The notes below the pieces were generated by a model. It did not search any database and was not told where the DNA came from. It saw only the letters and a list, made by a program, of their open reading frames with translations. Position numbers and translations under genes: made by a program. From Nephromyces sp. MM_2019 (Eukaryota; Apicomplexa; Aconoidasida; Nephromycida), in assembly GCA_015657535.1 (NCBI GenBank), contig JADHZB010000758.1, positions 1-52,152 on the forward strand: a stretch of 52,152 nt of DNA, given 5' to 3'. Of this stretch, positions 13,027 to 24,877 are shown in pieces; position 1 is the first letter of the stretch; each line of letters starts with the position of its first letter.

Positions 13027-16000
13027 TTTAAAAAAAGTCTCTACAAAGGATTTCTGGATGAGATGGTGAGAACCATGTTTTTGAAATCTGCATTTTTATT
13101 GGGGAATCGCATCAAATTAAGATGATTTTCTTCTCCGAATTTTATTCAGATTTTTCAGTTTATGAGCCTATTATTGAATAGCTGCATGGAGATTTTACCT
13201 TGTGAGAATGTCCAGTTGGTAATTTTTTCTTCGGAAATACTTGCAAAAACTTTTAATTGCTGCTAGCTTGAATTGGAAGTATCACCGGGTTGGGTCTCTC
13301 GAACTCAGAAACTGAGGCAGTTTGGCTTCTTCAAACGTTTTTATTGTGTTATTTTTAGTAAATGTTTTGTTTCTATTCTTCACAGTAGTAAAGGCTGTTG
13401 AATTGCTATTATTCCTCCCTACTTACCTATCTAAATGTAGCCGTGTCTTTGATTTGTCGCTGATTTATCCTCTTTTCTCTTGTCTAGTTTGCTGCTTTTA
13501 TTATGTTATGGCGTACCAAGGAAGTTTGGTAACATAGTCTTAGAAAATTGCGCTATTTGATGTTTTTTAAGTGCGTTCCATTCCAATAGGGTATTTCACA
13601 ATGTCTGTTAGCGAGTGGTGTTGGCCTGGTTGGGGGAAGGATTATTTTTTGGGGCGAATTTTTTTCCTTTTTCTTATAATTGGTGAAGTTGTTGAGGTGA
13701 TAAGATGTTAATTTGCAAGTTTGTTTTAGTACTATCAAAATAGTTTTCAAGAGATGTCTTTTATTCAAATTAAAAAAAAAACGGTGGTGTATGCGCTTTC
13801 ATTAAGGCATGCATTGGGTGCAATATATTCTAAAAGAATAGGAGGAGTACTCAGTGATGTTTTAATAAAGTTTGTATCAGTCTACGAATCGATCTATCTA
13901 CCATAGAATGTTGAATTTAATATTTTTTACGGTTTTTGTTTTGTAGGTTTCGTTATTTCTTGAATCATCTTTCACGGCTAACTGCTGTATTCCGGACGGC
14001 CAATGGTTTGCTTAGGAATAGCGTTGATTGGGCCATGCATTGTAGCGGGGAAGGAGCTAACTTGAAGTACATGTAAAAGTACTGCTCTTTCATCCTATTC
14101 TAAGACTCTTGCTTTGAACTATATGTAATACTCACCTTGCCTTTATGACCTGGTGTTTGTATGTATTCAAGGTAATTGACCTTGTTGGCTTGTACACAGT
14201 GTGTCTACATAGCGAATCTGTATCAGGGAGATCTGGATGCTGCGGTGATTACAGGGGGGTTTTGTTTGCTATTTTAATGTTATGGCCTTTGTATGCATAC
14301 ACACCGTTTAGTACATGATTAACCTGCTAAAAACTATTATAAGCCTTAGTGGCTGGAAGTATATTCAAACGATGACAAGCGTTCTTCCGATGCGCATAAC
14401 TTATCATAGATCTTTGGACTTATCCAATCTTAGTACTGAATGAATACGATACGCGTTCATCGCTATTTGTATGTCATGAAAGCTGCCTACGGATACATTG
14501 TTCATGTGGTGACTTGATAGTTACTTTCCATCTTTTCAAAAGGATAAGGTCTAAGCGGTTTCTGCGTGTTCTGGCTAAAAAATGGATATATTCTGATTGA
14601 GCAACGGGCAGTAGATTAACAGAGTTTCCCGATTTTTTTTTTGCTGGCTTACACTCCGCGCGCACGCGGGTTAAAGAGCAAGTGAGAGGCGCTGATAATA
14701 TTTGCCACATCGGGAGTGGAGTGTAGGGACTATTGGAAAAGTAGCAGAATGAATCGTGCAAGGATTTGATAAAAACATTGATAAAAGGTGCAATTATTGG
14801 AAAATTGGTATAAAACGCAAATCCAAAAAAATCTTACATTTAGGAGAAAGGTACTAAGCATTAACTTAAGAATAAGAAGTATATTATTGTCTTTGGTATA
14901 TTTTTATCTTTATTCTTGCATTCTGCAGTGATTGCTAGTCAAACTTGGTGACTAGCAAAACTCCTCACTGTGCCATACTGATTGATTTCCAACATGAAAA
15001 GCCGATGAAGGTTAATTGCCAGGAGTATAGCAAAGTCTCCAGCTAACATCAGTTCCTAGGTAACCGCTTTCTCAATCTAAGTTGCCTACTTTAGCCGCTT
15101 CAAAAACATCGCTGCTGGTGTTTACTCTGCAGCGAGACTGCGGCGAATCATGATGGAGGTCTATTCCTTCAATAGGGGTTAGCAGGCACAGCAGCTCAGA
15201 TTTGCTGCTAACTCGCAGCAGCACCACATATTTGTTGGTTGCAAGATTTACTTACGAAGTATGTTGCTCCAAGAATAAATCCCGGCGTAACAGAGACGCT
15301 ATTTGCAGTTCTAAATTCAAGTTTGCGGGATGGGTACGGTTAAAGCTACATTTACTACAGGGGCTCATTGCTGCATACAACTACAATACCTGATTGTGAA
15401 TATGGCCGATCTCATGGAAAGCCAGGCGGAGTCCTGGGCTCGGGTTACAAGCTTCACTTCAAGCTACCCGAAATGCTGCTCCGCATATATATACTAGCCC
15501 CTTACAGGCGTTGCAATTGAAAAAATTGCATATATTCTTCGTAGATCCTCATTTGCTTGTAGATAAATACATCAAATAGCTGGCAAACCTTCATGATAGC
15601 TTTGTGCAGCGGTGACCGGAGTGTACACGAAAAGTCATCGGACTAGCTCCCATATTTCACACATACATATATACACCCATAAGCTCACATAAAACACACA
15701 GCTACGCGCAGATAAAAACACTTTTCTAAATTCTGATAGCAACTGAATAGTCAACACACCAAAGACAATGAAATAGCAGCAAAGAAACTTAATAATAGCG
15801 CATCGCCGCGTAGCTGCATAAGGGTGAAAACGAATACATTCAAAGAGCAACTTTTTTGGTCTTTGCAAAAATTTTGACAATCAATCGGCAAGCCTTCTAT
15901 AAACAAATTAAGAAGAAACTTCTCACAAACAAGTGCTAAACACCAACCCTTTATTCAATTTAATGCACTACCTAATGATAGGCATATTTTCTTCTGCTAG

Positions 16001-16182
16001 TCACTGTGGAGACGAAGAGGCCATACGGAATCCGCGCACACCTATCCCGCTTTAACTATCGGTGGGGACTAACGGTGCACCTGATGAACTGCAGAGTCCA
16101 AAATGTCGAGCCAAGCACTGTAACCGCTTAACAGCCAGAATCATACATAAATCCAACTACTTAGAATTGATACCAATGGTAA
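13027..16182. other. Interval between RPS17 and LSM1 3' ends
   Basis: The two flanking genes converge here. From 13027 to about 13950 the plus strand stays T/G-rich like an intron or 3' untranslated region. Beyond that, composition is balanced, and it becomes A-rich near 15630-15960 next to the LSM1 stop. A short inverted repeat, tgctagtca then tgactagca, lies at about 14933-14957. A weaker one, gttagcag and ctgctaac, lies near 15178-15214. Apart from the possible exon at 13949-14077 I see no gene. Confidence 0.45.
13949..14077 (+). other. Possible exon after RPS17 (3' UTR exon or terminal exon of an unseen gene)
   Basis: A strong acceptor (pyrimidine-rich, tttgtag) ends at 13948, and the T/G-rich composition stops abruptly there. 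One frame stays open for 42 codons to a TAA at 14077, including DWAMHCSGEGANLKYM. A possible donor, ATG followed by gtgaga, lies just after the RPS17 stop near 13065. The piece may therefore be a spliced 3' UTR exon of RPS17 or the last exon of a small gene. A frame of 42 codons can arise by chance, so coding status is doubtful. Confidence 0.22.
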
Positions 16183-18000
16183 TTATACAGAGTTAAAATG
16201 GTAATCTTCTACTATATCTTCAATGTTTAGAAGCATAGGCGCCTTCCTCTTGATGATACGCAACCTTTCACGCTCCTTACGCAGTCTCTCTTCTTCCTGC
16301 CTTTGCATTTCGAGTATCTCAGGTATGCCCTTTTCAATCATTGTGGTCGGTTTTGTCGGGTCAATGGCAGCAAAAAGCATTATATTGTCACCCCTAATGA
16401 GCATGCAGCCAATGTAGAGAAGACCATAGAAGTTGCCCACAACAATTTGTTGCTTAGTATCTTCCAACATGATATTACCAAACTGATCAAAAGTACGCAG
16501 ATAACCATTAAACGTTCTGCTATCTCTGAGAATTACCAATATACGATTATCGAGCTCCTCTTGCAAGCAGTTAATCCAATTCGGCAATGAAGTGCCAGCC
16601 GATGCCTCAGAAGTAACTAGCACGGAGGGTGCGGGGGGCTCAAATACAGATCCTCCAAAATCAGTAGGCTCAGGATAGGGATGTGCAACAGGCCTTGAGG
16701 AGCCTCGTGGAGTAACACGTGAATTATCAACATTTTTGAGTAATTCCCTGTCGCTATCATTATTTTTCATATTGCCCGACGAAGCATTGTGGCTATTCGA
16801 TGAAAAACGTCCAAAGCCGGCAGAAAGCCCCGAGGATTCAATAATAGCTGCCGCATTGCCCGCTGACGAACTTTTATACACACCTGGAGTACCAGTACGA
16901 GAGTACGCAGGTAACGCAGCGGATCGCTCTTCTTTTAGCATCTTGTCATTTTTTGCAGTGCTAGCAACCGATGAAGATGTAATAGGAGCCCGATTGAGTG
17001 CAGTAGCTGAAGAAGCAGCTGGCCCTAAAGCGCTCCATGCCAGATTTGAGCTCGCAGGGCTAGCAACGTTAGAAGCGGTTAGTGGTTCTGATTTTCTACT
17101 GACACTATTGGCAGATTGTTTGGGATAGTTGCTCGGAGGGGAATTACTGGCTCTCACATTATTAAAAGATAATTGCGACGGGGAAGAGCTGGTGCTGTCA
17201 ATAGCCGTAGAGCAATAATTGGGCGCCATCTTTCCCATGGGGTCCGTTACGAGGGAGGAAGACACAGTGCTTTCATCACTTTTCGTCGAGCGCTTGCCTC
17301 CTTGTATAAGGATATTTTTCAGGGCCTGGGAAGCAGCCACATTGTCAGCAATCTTCAGAGGCTTCTCTACGTTGGAATTTCCCTCCCGTGAAGGCTTGGA
17401 ATCCACCCGGGGGCCTGTGGTAGAAGAAAAGCTGCTACTCACATTGGTTCCCGCTAAAACCACACCTGGAGGCGATTCAGCGACGTTATTCAACTGGAGA
17501 GACGACTTAGGCATCGAGGTACGAGCTACAAGGGGACGTTGCCTGGAGTTCCTCATAGCAAAGCCGGAGCTGCCGGTTGCAGCGGATTCAGATACTGGCG
17601 GCCCCAATAAGGCAGAAAAGCCAATGCCACTGCCAGGAAGCGGATGAGATGGTGATTTTCCTTGAGGTTTGCTCAGAATAGAAGAATCTCGTGATGATGC
17701 AGTTTTAAATGTGTCTAATGGTGCCGGCTTTACCCTTGGCCTCGAACCAGGGAAGCCCTCTGGAAAACTTCTCATAGTTGAAAATGAAGATGATTTCACC
17801 GCAAATTGAGGAGCATAGCTGCCTAAGGATTTTGTGGACGCAGAAGTTGTAGGGAAAAACGCATTATGGACAAGCCTATGACCTAAAGGATACGAAGTCA
17901 CCCCCACCCCAGCACTTGGCACATTTCCTCTACTCTGAAATGGAAGCGTTCCTGGCCCTGCTTTGCTCTGCTCTTGCCTAGATCTATTCAGGGGATGCAT
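16183..18000 (-). CDS. LSM1: LSM1 homologue with a long disordered N-terminal extension
   Basis: LSM1 is the subunit that defines the cytoplasmic LSM1-7 ring. The ring binds deadenylated mRNA 3' ends and, with PAT1, promotes decapping. The 605-residue reading frame is uninterrupted. The Sm fold starts near residue 472. Sm1 carries RDSRTFNGYLRTFDQFGNIML (about 492-512), and Sm2 carries IRGDNIMLFA (about 535-544). A charged helix rich in E and R follows, then a short acidic tail, as in LSM1 C-termini. Residues 1-470 are dominated by Ser, Pro, Ala, Asn and Gly and look disordered. Human LSM1 has about 133 residues in total. The ATG at 18000 is the first in frame after a TAA. However, an acceptor-like site (ggcag) lies between them, so an upstream exon could add residues. 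The opposite-strand frames here are shadows. Confidence 0.93.
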   Translation of the reverse strand: MHPLNRSRQEQSKAGPGTLPFQSRGNVPSAGVGVTSYPLGHRLVHNAFFPTTSASTKSLGSYAPQFAVKSSSFSTMRSFPEGFPGSRPRVKPAPLDTFKTASSRDSSILSKPQGKSPSHPLPGSGIGFSALLGPPVSESAATGSSGFAMRNSRQRPLVARTSMPKSSLQLNNVAESPPGVVLAGTNVSSSFSSTTGPRVDSKPSREGNSNVEKPLKIADNVAASQALKNILIQGGKRSTKSDESTVSSSLVTDPMGKMAPNYCSTAIDSTSSSPSQLSFNNVRASNSPPSNYPKQSANSVSRKSEPLTASNVASPASSNLAWSALGPAASSATALNRAPITSSSVASTAKNDKMLKEERSAALPAYSRTGTPGVYKSSSAGNAAAIIESSGLSAGFGRFSSNSHNASSGNMKNNDSDRELLKNVDNSRVTPRGSSRPVAHPYPEPTDFGGSVFEPPAPSVLVTSEASAGTSLPNWINCLQEELDNRILVILRDSRTFNGYLRTFDQFGNIMLEDTKQQIVVGNFYGLLYIGCMLIRGDNIMLFAAIDPTKPTTMIEKGIPEILEMQRQEEERLRKERERLRIIKRKAPMLLNIEDIVEDYHFNSV

Positions 18001-21000
18001 AACGATAGATCGTGGGTTACTACTTAAGCTACCTGCCTTTTAGTCCTGGTTTAAGATCATATCAGAACTCCTCCCAACAGAGGATAATATACTTTGTAGC
18101 AAGGTACATTAAGGCGATCGCTGAGAATCGCTTACTCAAAACTTAACAGAAATTCACTCACAGGGCTCAGGCGCGGACACCACAACGCAACAGATAGCCT
18201 ATAAGCAGGTGGATGCCATAGGCTCAAACAGATAATTCTGACTTTCCCCTGAATTAAAGTACGAAATACCCTATAAAAAAAGGCAGAGGAGTAATCTGTC
18301 TTCTTTTGATCTAATCAAAATTCATCATTCTCAATTAAACTGTACAGAGCAGACACAAAAAGGCTCGAGAAAATATATATCTACGCAGATAACTTCAACT
18401 GTACTATTATTCAATATAGATCTTTCAAGAACTCAAGGTGAAGATAAAGCAATTACATCATATTTCGACATAATTATATCAAAAAGATGGCAATAATAGA
18501 GCAAGAGTGTTCAACTTAAAGCAGAGCAGAGGTCCCTCGTGAAGATAAGATTTCAGCATCATAAAAAAAGCAGTTTATAGGTCAAAATAATCAAAGGGTC
18601 AGAAATGATCCACAAATGCATCGCCTCAAGCAATCTTTTCAGAGCACTCTGAAGCGTTTAAAGCAGGGCAAGATGCACACTTTTTCAAAATCATACAAGC
18701 TGGATATATATTAGCCAGGATTAGCAGTTGCGCTACGCTCTCATCCATGGCTCACAAAATACCGAAATTCCATTTAAAGTAGACTTAAAACTACTTTATG
18801 CCAAAAGGGTGGTGAAGAAGGAAAAAATCTCTCTAAGCATCATAAAACAGTAACTTAAAAAAAACATTGCACACAAAGCTTGCATACGCGAACAAATAAT
18901 GAGAATATACTGGAGCCCTCCGATTCTACAGAAAATGCATACTAGACGTTGGGCCAAGTGCCTGCTTCATCAAATTCTTTACTTCCATAGAAAAAACAAG
19001 AATATGAGGCTGCCTACAGAAACTTTCTTAGACAATACAAATCTCCTCTACAATGTGTGCGAAGGTAAAAGGCCAAAGGCAAAATACGTTCTTCTACTAG
19101 TTTAAAACTACACCCACGGTGCAAACAAGACACTCAAGAAATCAAGCCATTATAGCACTTTAAATGAAAAACATTTGTATACAGCAGCACCTCACAATCA
19201 ATCCTAGGCTAGGAAAGGGGCCAATTAATAATTGCAGCTATATACAGTCGTAACAAGACGAAATATCAAAATTCCACTGCAAGCAAAAAGAGCAACTGAG
19301 GGACAAAAACTCTTTCATTGTAAAAACCCAATAAATCGTACTTGCACTAATCAAAAAAGAGTTAAACAAGACATTCCCACTTCTAACAATTCCCAGAAAG
19401 AAATGTGATAACTCAAGAATCAAAGTACCTGGAATGAGACTGGGCGGATCACATCAAAATATAACATCCCTGAACTCTCCAGTAAAAGTTTTAACTTTGA
19501 TGTTACCGGAATGCCTCAAGATGAAGGACTTGTAAAAGCTTTCTCAATGAAATATCGTATCGACAATGAAAAAGTAGCCCTTTTGACATTATTGAAGAAG
19601 CAACAGGGAGAGCTAGGCAACAGAGAGAGTTTGGCAGCATAGAGTTAGGCAACAGAGCAGACTAAAATAAGTCCTAAAGAGCTTTCTTGTCACAGGCCCT
19701 TCATTTCAAATTATAGTATCACCTCTCAAAGCATTGCGACATGTAGAGCCAGAGAATGATAGGCAAGAAAAAAACCATGATATTAATAGAGAAGCATGCT
19801 GGGTGGGTAATAGCCTATATGCTACGCACATAACAAAGACGTAATTTTTCTTTCTTCATTCGGCTCAAAATAAAATTTGTACTGTCAGTTTCCTGATAGC
19901 TACAAACTATGCCTACTATTTCAGAAGTACTCTTTTGATACCATGACAGTACAGTACGAGCAATAGAAAGGCTTAAACGTTAAAAATGGAGTTACAGCAA
20001 TCCAAAAATGGTGAAACTGTCTACTAGAAACGATATTCTCAAATAATACAAGCTCTTTGTGGGGCTTGCAGCTAATCAGATTCGGAAAAAACACGTCCAA
20101 GCCTCATTGATACGCCTCAGTAACAGCCTCATCCTCAAAAGAATATTTCTAGAAGGAGCGCGACCATACTGCATAGTAATCGACACTTGACTGTTACAAG
20201 ACACTATAAGTCGTAACGATGCTATAGCCTCCCAAGATGATATAACCTATAAAGAGCCTATAATCACTAAAGATACTATAGCCTCCCCCTCAAAATTGGT
20301 GGCATTGAGTGCCATGTATACCTTCCTCATAAAGCATAATCAGAAAGAGGGCTGGTATAAACGTCCATCAACATACAATACCATATAGCGACAAGTGCAT
20401 GAGCAAAAAGAATAGGATGAATTCTGCAAAAAAATAAACTCCCTAGATATAACCGAGAGTACATGCTGACAGCGTGGAAGCAGAAAAAAAATTTGTATCA
20501 TACAGCTTAAGTATTTCTTTTACAGAAAAGCTTGTGGTAGACAAGTGTCGAGAAGAAGTTTCAGCCCATTCTTCAGCATACATGTGCGTTAAGAGGCTAA
20601 GAAGCGTATATGCTACACTTCCCAAGACTTCAGCTCTGGCCCTTCTCAGAGTATAAATCACCTACAGGTAACTCGAATGCAGAGATAAGATAAGCACATC
20701 CAATGCGAAACACCAAAGTACATCAAAAACTAGCTGGAACTGGCTATTCGTACTAGGGCGGGATGCTGTATTTGTGCTCACCAACAAAACCGTAGCGGCA
20801 CTACCAACACTGGAAAAAGTTGCCAATTAGAAACAGAGATGCACAGCCAGATATCAAGATAAACTTGCCTATCAAAACATCTACACTGGAGAAAATACGT
20901 TAGCTACCAGCAAATATGCTCACACTGTGGAATAGATGACGGAAACCCGCACATAATGGCAGTACTACATCATCAATTATTCGAGCATACAGCAATAGCA

Positions 21001-21450
21001 AACAGCATTCTTATTCCTTGAAGAAATCCACTCTTCTTTAAAAAGACAAAAGACTGCAAATTTTATACACTACCCATGAATAAATCACGGCGAAATACAA
21101 TTTTCGTGTGGTATAAGCATACAAGCATTTTAGAAAGGCCTTTCAAGGTGAAGATTAACCTTCAAGGGACACAATAAAGCTGTACATATCCTATTATTAC
21201 TTCAGGTGAAACAGAAAAGATAAAACCAAAGCATCTCCCGCGTTCTCCAATATCCTTATAATAGGAGCAGCAGCAAAACTTCGGTGCATACATATGTACA
21301 TATATTCAAAGCCCCAAAAGGAGGTAGACAAGGGGGTAAGCGGTTTTCCCAAGGCTTGTTCGTTCGTACATATAGGTTTAACTCCCTTAATGAAAATCGG
21401 CAGCCTATGCGCAGCAGAGTCTCGAGATGTAGCTTCTACTACGCTTTAGC
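18001..21450 (-). other. Probable 5' leader/intron region of LSM1
   Basis: The plus strand is strongly A-rich over the whole stretch, so the minus strand is T-rich like introns of expressed genes here. The bias ends near 21.45 kb, next to a GC-richer patch (about 21530-21580) that could be the promoter. I infer one or more 5' UTR introns of LSM1, or an upstream coding exon. A good acceptor, cattccag, lies on the minus strand near 19430, followed by an open stretch of about 60 codons with no recognisable family. A degenerate tandem repeat around gctatagcctcc lies at about 20205-20290. Confidence 0.35.
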
Positions 21451-23930
21451 TGATTGAAAATGCCACAACGTATATCAAGCCGATATATCTATTCATCAAT
21501 TTCGTGCATTTACATAGCGTGGACAGCCTTACCCGATAACTCCGGACACACAGGGCCGCGCGAGCAACGCGTGTTGTACTGGATGAGCCTATGTATTAGA
21601 ATTACTTCCAAGCGAAAATAGTCACTGAAACTTCACTACTCAGTGAAAATATTGCATTTTGAGCGGTGTCAGCTCTGGTTCTTGGTGAAACACATGTAGC
21701 TCGTTTGAATAGAACTTCTTTCACTTTAATTTTTCCCCAAATTATGCGTTTAGGCGCCAAAGCTTGGTATATGTGTCTCGCTTAGATGGAGCAACCAGAG
21801 GAGAACCCCTATAGCATCAAGACTCCTATCATTAATAAGGAAAGACATTAGCTTGATCATATTTTTTTAAGAAACATAAATTGATTGTTTTCATTTAAAA
21901 AACTACTCAATAACTCTCATCCAGTCCATTGCAATCAAGTGTATATATTTAGGAATTTATAACTCATCTCAGGCGCATGACCTTTACCGCGTAACTGTAT
22001 ATATATGTACAATTTTTCTTAATTAAAAAAAATCTATTAATATAGCAACTGTTTTGTTAAAAGTTAACTTTTTAAGATATTCGCTTCTCACAGCAACTAA
22101 CTCTAGTACGCATCAGCAAGGCAAGGGAAATACTTGCCAATTAACTGGAAGAATTTCAGCCAGTGTTAAGCCTCGAATGATGTGATAAAAAAAGTAGAAT
22201 CAATAGAGAAACCATACATGGTTTTCACGTTTACATTGTGTAGATGGTGAACTAAATTAATAAATTTCCATTGGATCGTCTTGTACCTTCGAAGAAGATG
22301 CATCTCTGGGATATTTTTGTGAAGTTCCAAGCTGTATAACGGCTAGGAAATGAATCAAGCAGACTCAATGAGTGAAAGAAGCAACCATAACACACATTGC
22401 TGATGAAAAGATAATATATCGTTCATTTACGCTAAATGAGGCAGTATTCGACTATGCTTTTACTACAAAACAAATGCAGCCAAAATGAGGTGGAAGGTAT
22501 ACATTGCCTCGCATCAAATTAATTAAATTCGTACTGGAAAAAGCTTAAAAATTAGGTTCAAAGTCCCATTTAACGCTTCTGGACGGTATGAAAATGACAT
22601 GAAACCTAGAACATTGCGCCTGAAGCGTTTAACTTCCTGGACTTGATAAGCATTGCATCGAAATTTTGTACACCAAAGAACTTGAGGCATGAAAGGAAAG
22701 GAGATTAAGTTAAGAATGAGTTAAGCAAAAGATTTGTAGCCTATACTGAATTGCTATTGACCTACCCCTTAATTTTTCTTAATATTACCAAATTTATTTT
22801 TAACTCATCAGCTAATAGAGTTAATCTCGAATGTATTATTATCAGTTTGATAAGTGATGGATAAATTGCTATGCTTATAGGGTATTTGCTTTGCACCCCA
22901 AAATTCTTCTTATCTCCCAGGGATATAAAAAATTTTCACACATACTTTAATTTCGGATTCTTGAATCAATAGAACCTGTGAGCATATTCGTCCAGAACAA
23001 ATATTCTGCGACACTTTTAGCTTGATCTGCACAGGACAGCAGGCCACGAAGCTCTGATATAACAAGTTGTTCCAATGATTATTGCCATCTCTGGGAATAA
23101 CTAAGTGGTGAAATTTTCTAGGTAACAGTTAATTTTGACTAAACTGCCTCTTTTCATGCATTACGTGGCGCTCAGCAAATTCTACAAGTCACAGAGATTC
23201 CTAAATACTAAACTAATAGAGAGAAATATCAAAAATCTCCTAAATATGGCTAACCTGCAGAAAAAAAATGCTGGCAAAAATATCATAAATCGGGCAAAGT
23301 TCAATTCTAAAAGATGATGAACTAAATGAAACAAAGTGTACAACTTGAATAGAGGAATTGATCGAAAGAATGCATCAGATTCGATTCATTGGGTAATGTT
23401 AAAGTTGGGCTGTGATAACGGCGTGGATGGTACTGATGCGTCCTTATATCCTAGATCATGCCACTGCTTTTTAACAATTGCTAAGCAACAGGAAGATTTA
23501 CTGGCATTGTTAAAGAAATAACCAGCTGGAAAATTAGCTGTAGTGTAACGGGTCAGCTCAGGTCCCAGCTGTGACTCCCCAAAAAATACCTAAATACTTC
23601 AGCCTAAGAACTGAATAGATGTGAAAGCTTCAAAAAAAATTACCCATTAAAGTAAATTCTAGAAATAACAAAATAAAATTTATCAGTGCAAGGTTAACAG
23701 AGATTCAATGAAGGTGCAGTTGGTGTATTTCTTTTAGCTGAATATTCTTTCGTTTAGGAACATTCCTCTTTTATTCTTTGTTGCGTAGATAGGACTTTCA
23801 AGCCGAAACAAGAACTTTCATACTGTAGACACTGCTGGAAATAATTTCTTGAATACTAAAGATGTTATTTTCAAATGGTATTTTCCCCATTAAATATATG
23901 CAAAGCAGCCGGCCTATACAGGTACCTCGA
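21451..23930. other. No supported gene
   Basis: Composition is nearly strand-neutral and AT-rich. One plus-strand frame ending at 23521 (stop after EDLLALLKK) has a protein-like composition over about 50 codons and lacks an ATG near its start. It could be a terminal exon, but no partner exon was found. Nothing else is supported. Confidence 0.4.
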
Positions 23931-23936
23931 GCAAAA

Positions 23937-24221
23937 CTAGAAACGCCACGAACTCACATCGTTTACATACCCATAAACTCTGGCGTCTGTTTTCAATAGC
24001 GAATACAAATTGCGATATGAATCTTGAGTGACATCTTGTGTTAGGAATGATGTTGTTACTACCCCCACAAAAAATATCGTTCTTAGCCTTGTACAGATTA
24101 GCTCATTCCTCGATACGTAAGACTCACCATCGCCCAACATTTTTCTACAAGCTTTTTGTAAAAGCTGGTAAACACATATCTGTATACGCAGATGCAACGC
24201 AGTCAGGGAGTTCAAGTTCAT
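23937..24221 (-). CDS. Tentative small two-exon gene, 63 residues, unrecognised
   Basis: Exon 1 (24221-24128) starts with an ATG and reads MNLNSLTALHLRIQ, then VYQLLQKACRKMLGD. It ends at a strong donor, gtgagt, in phase 1. Exon 2 starts at 24034 after acacaag and reads DVTQDSYRNLYSLLKTDARV in phase. Reading on without another splice gives a stop at 23937 and a 63-residue product. A gtatgt donor at 23970 would instead lead into further exons downstream, which I could not settle. The product is predicted to be mostly helical. No family is recognised. The support is the phase match and the donor quality only. Confidence 0.33.
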   Translation of the reverse strand: MNLNSLTALHLRIQICVYQLLQKACRKMLGDGESYVSRNELICTRLRTIFFVGVVTTSFLTQDVTQDSYRNLYSLLKTDARVYGYVNDVSSWRF

Positions 24222-24877
24222 CTCATTAAAGGGAAAGCATCGCAAAACTACTGGATGCAAAATCGCTGTTTGTGAAAGGGGCTAACGACACTTGGCTACA
24301 CTTTACATATAATTGCTTAACCGTAAGCGTGCGTATCATTTTGATCACAAGGTTATCACCGCAGAATAGAAATCCCTACGATACCAAAAGACTACAGAGT
24401 AGCAAAGTTTACTTGAGTGATTAACCAACTACACAGAAGAATATTGATGTCTCTTGACTTATCTCCTCTGCAAGCTACCTGGCATCTACTTTTGCAGCGC
24501 TGAAGACCCTTTGCTTCATACTTCACAATGCTGCAGCCGACCCAATATCATAGTCTGGAGCGAATCCCGAAAGTAGCACATTGAGTGCACGAGTCGAAAT
24601 TCATCTGAGCAGCGAAGGAAATCACTTTGCTAATAAATCAAGCCAATATATAATTTCTAGAAAAGTACCGTACATACTTGACTAATGACACAAAAAAGCT
24701 CCGCCGAATTACATTTCCTCGTGTCGATTAGCAACGTTCAGTAGCTAATCATCCAAAAGTACAGAGGGAAGAATTTTTCGAGTACGGCTGCAAAATCTGG
24801 GCATTTTTACATCGTAAGCCGCTACTTCAGCAGCTCTGCAGGGCACACTCAGTACTTAAAGGTGAACTTAAGGATTT

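Noticed and set aside
16736..17647. Plus-strand frames of 130 and 142 codons across the LSM1 gene
   Set aside because: They are shadows of the Ser/Ala/Pro-rich LSM1 N-terminus in the opposite strand.
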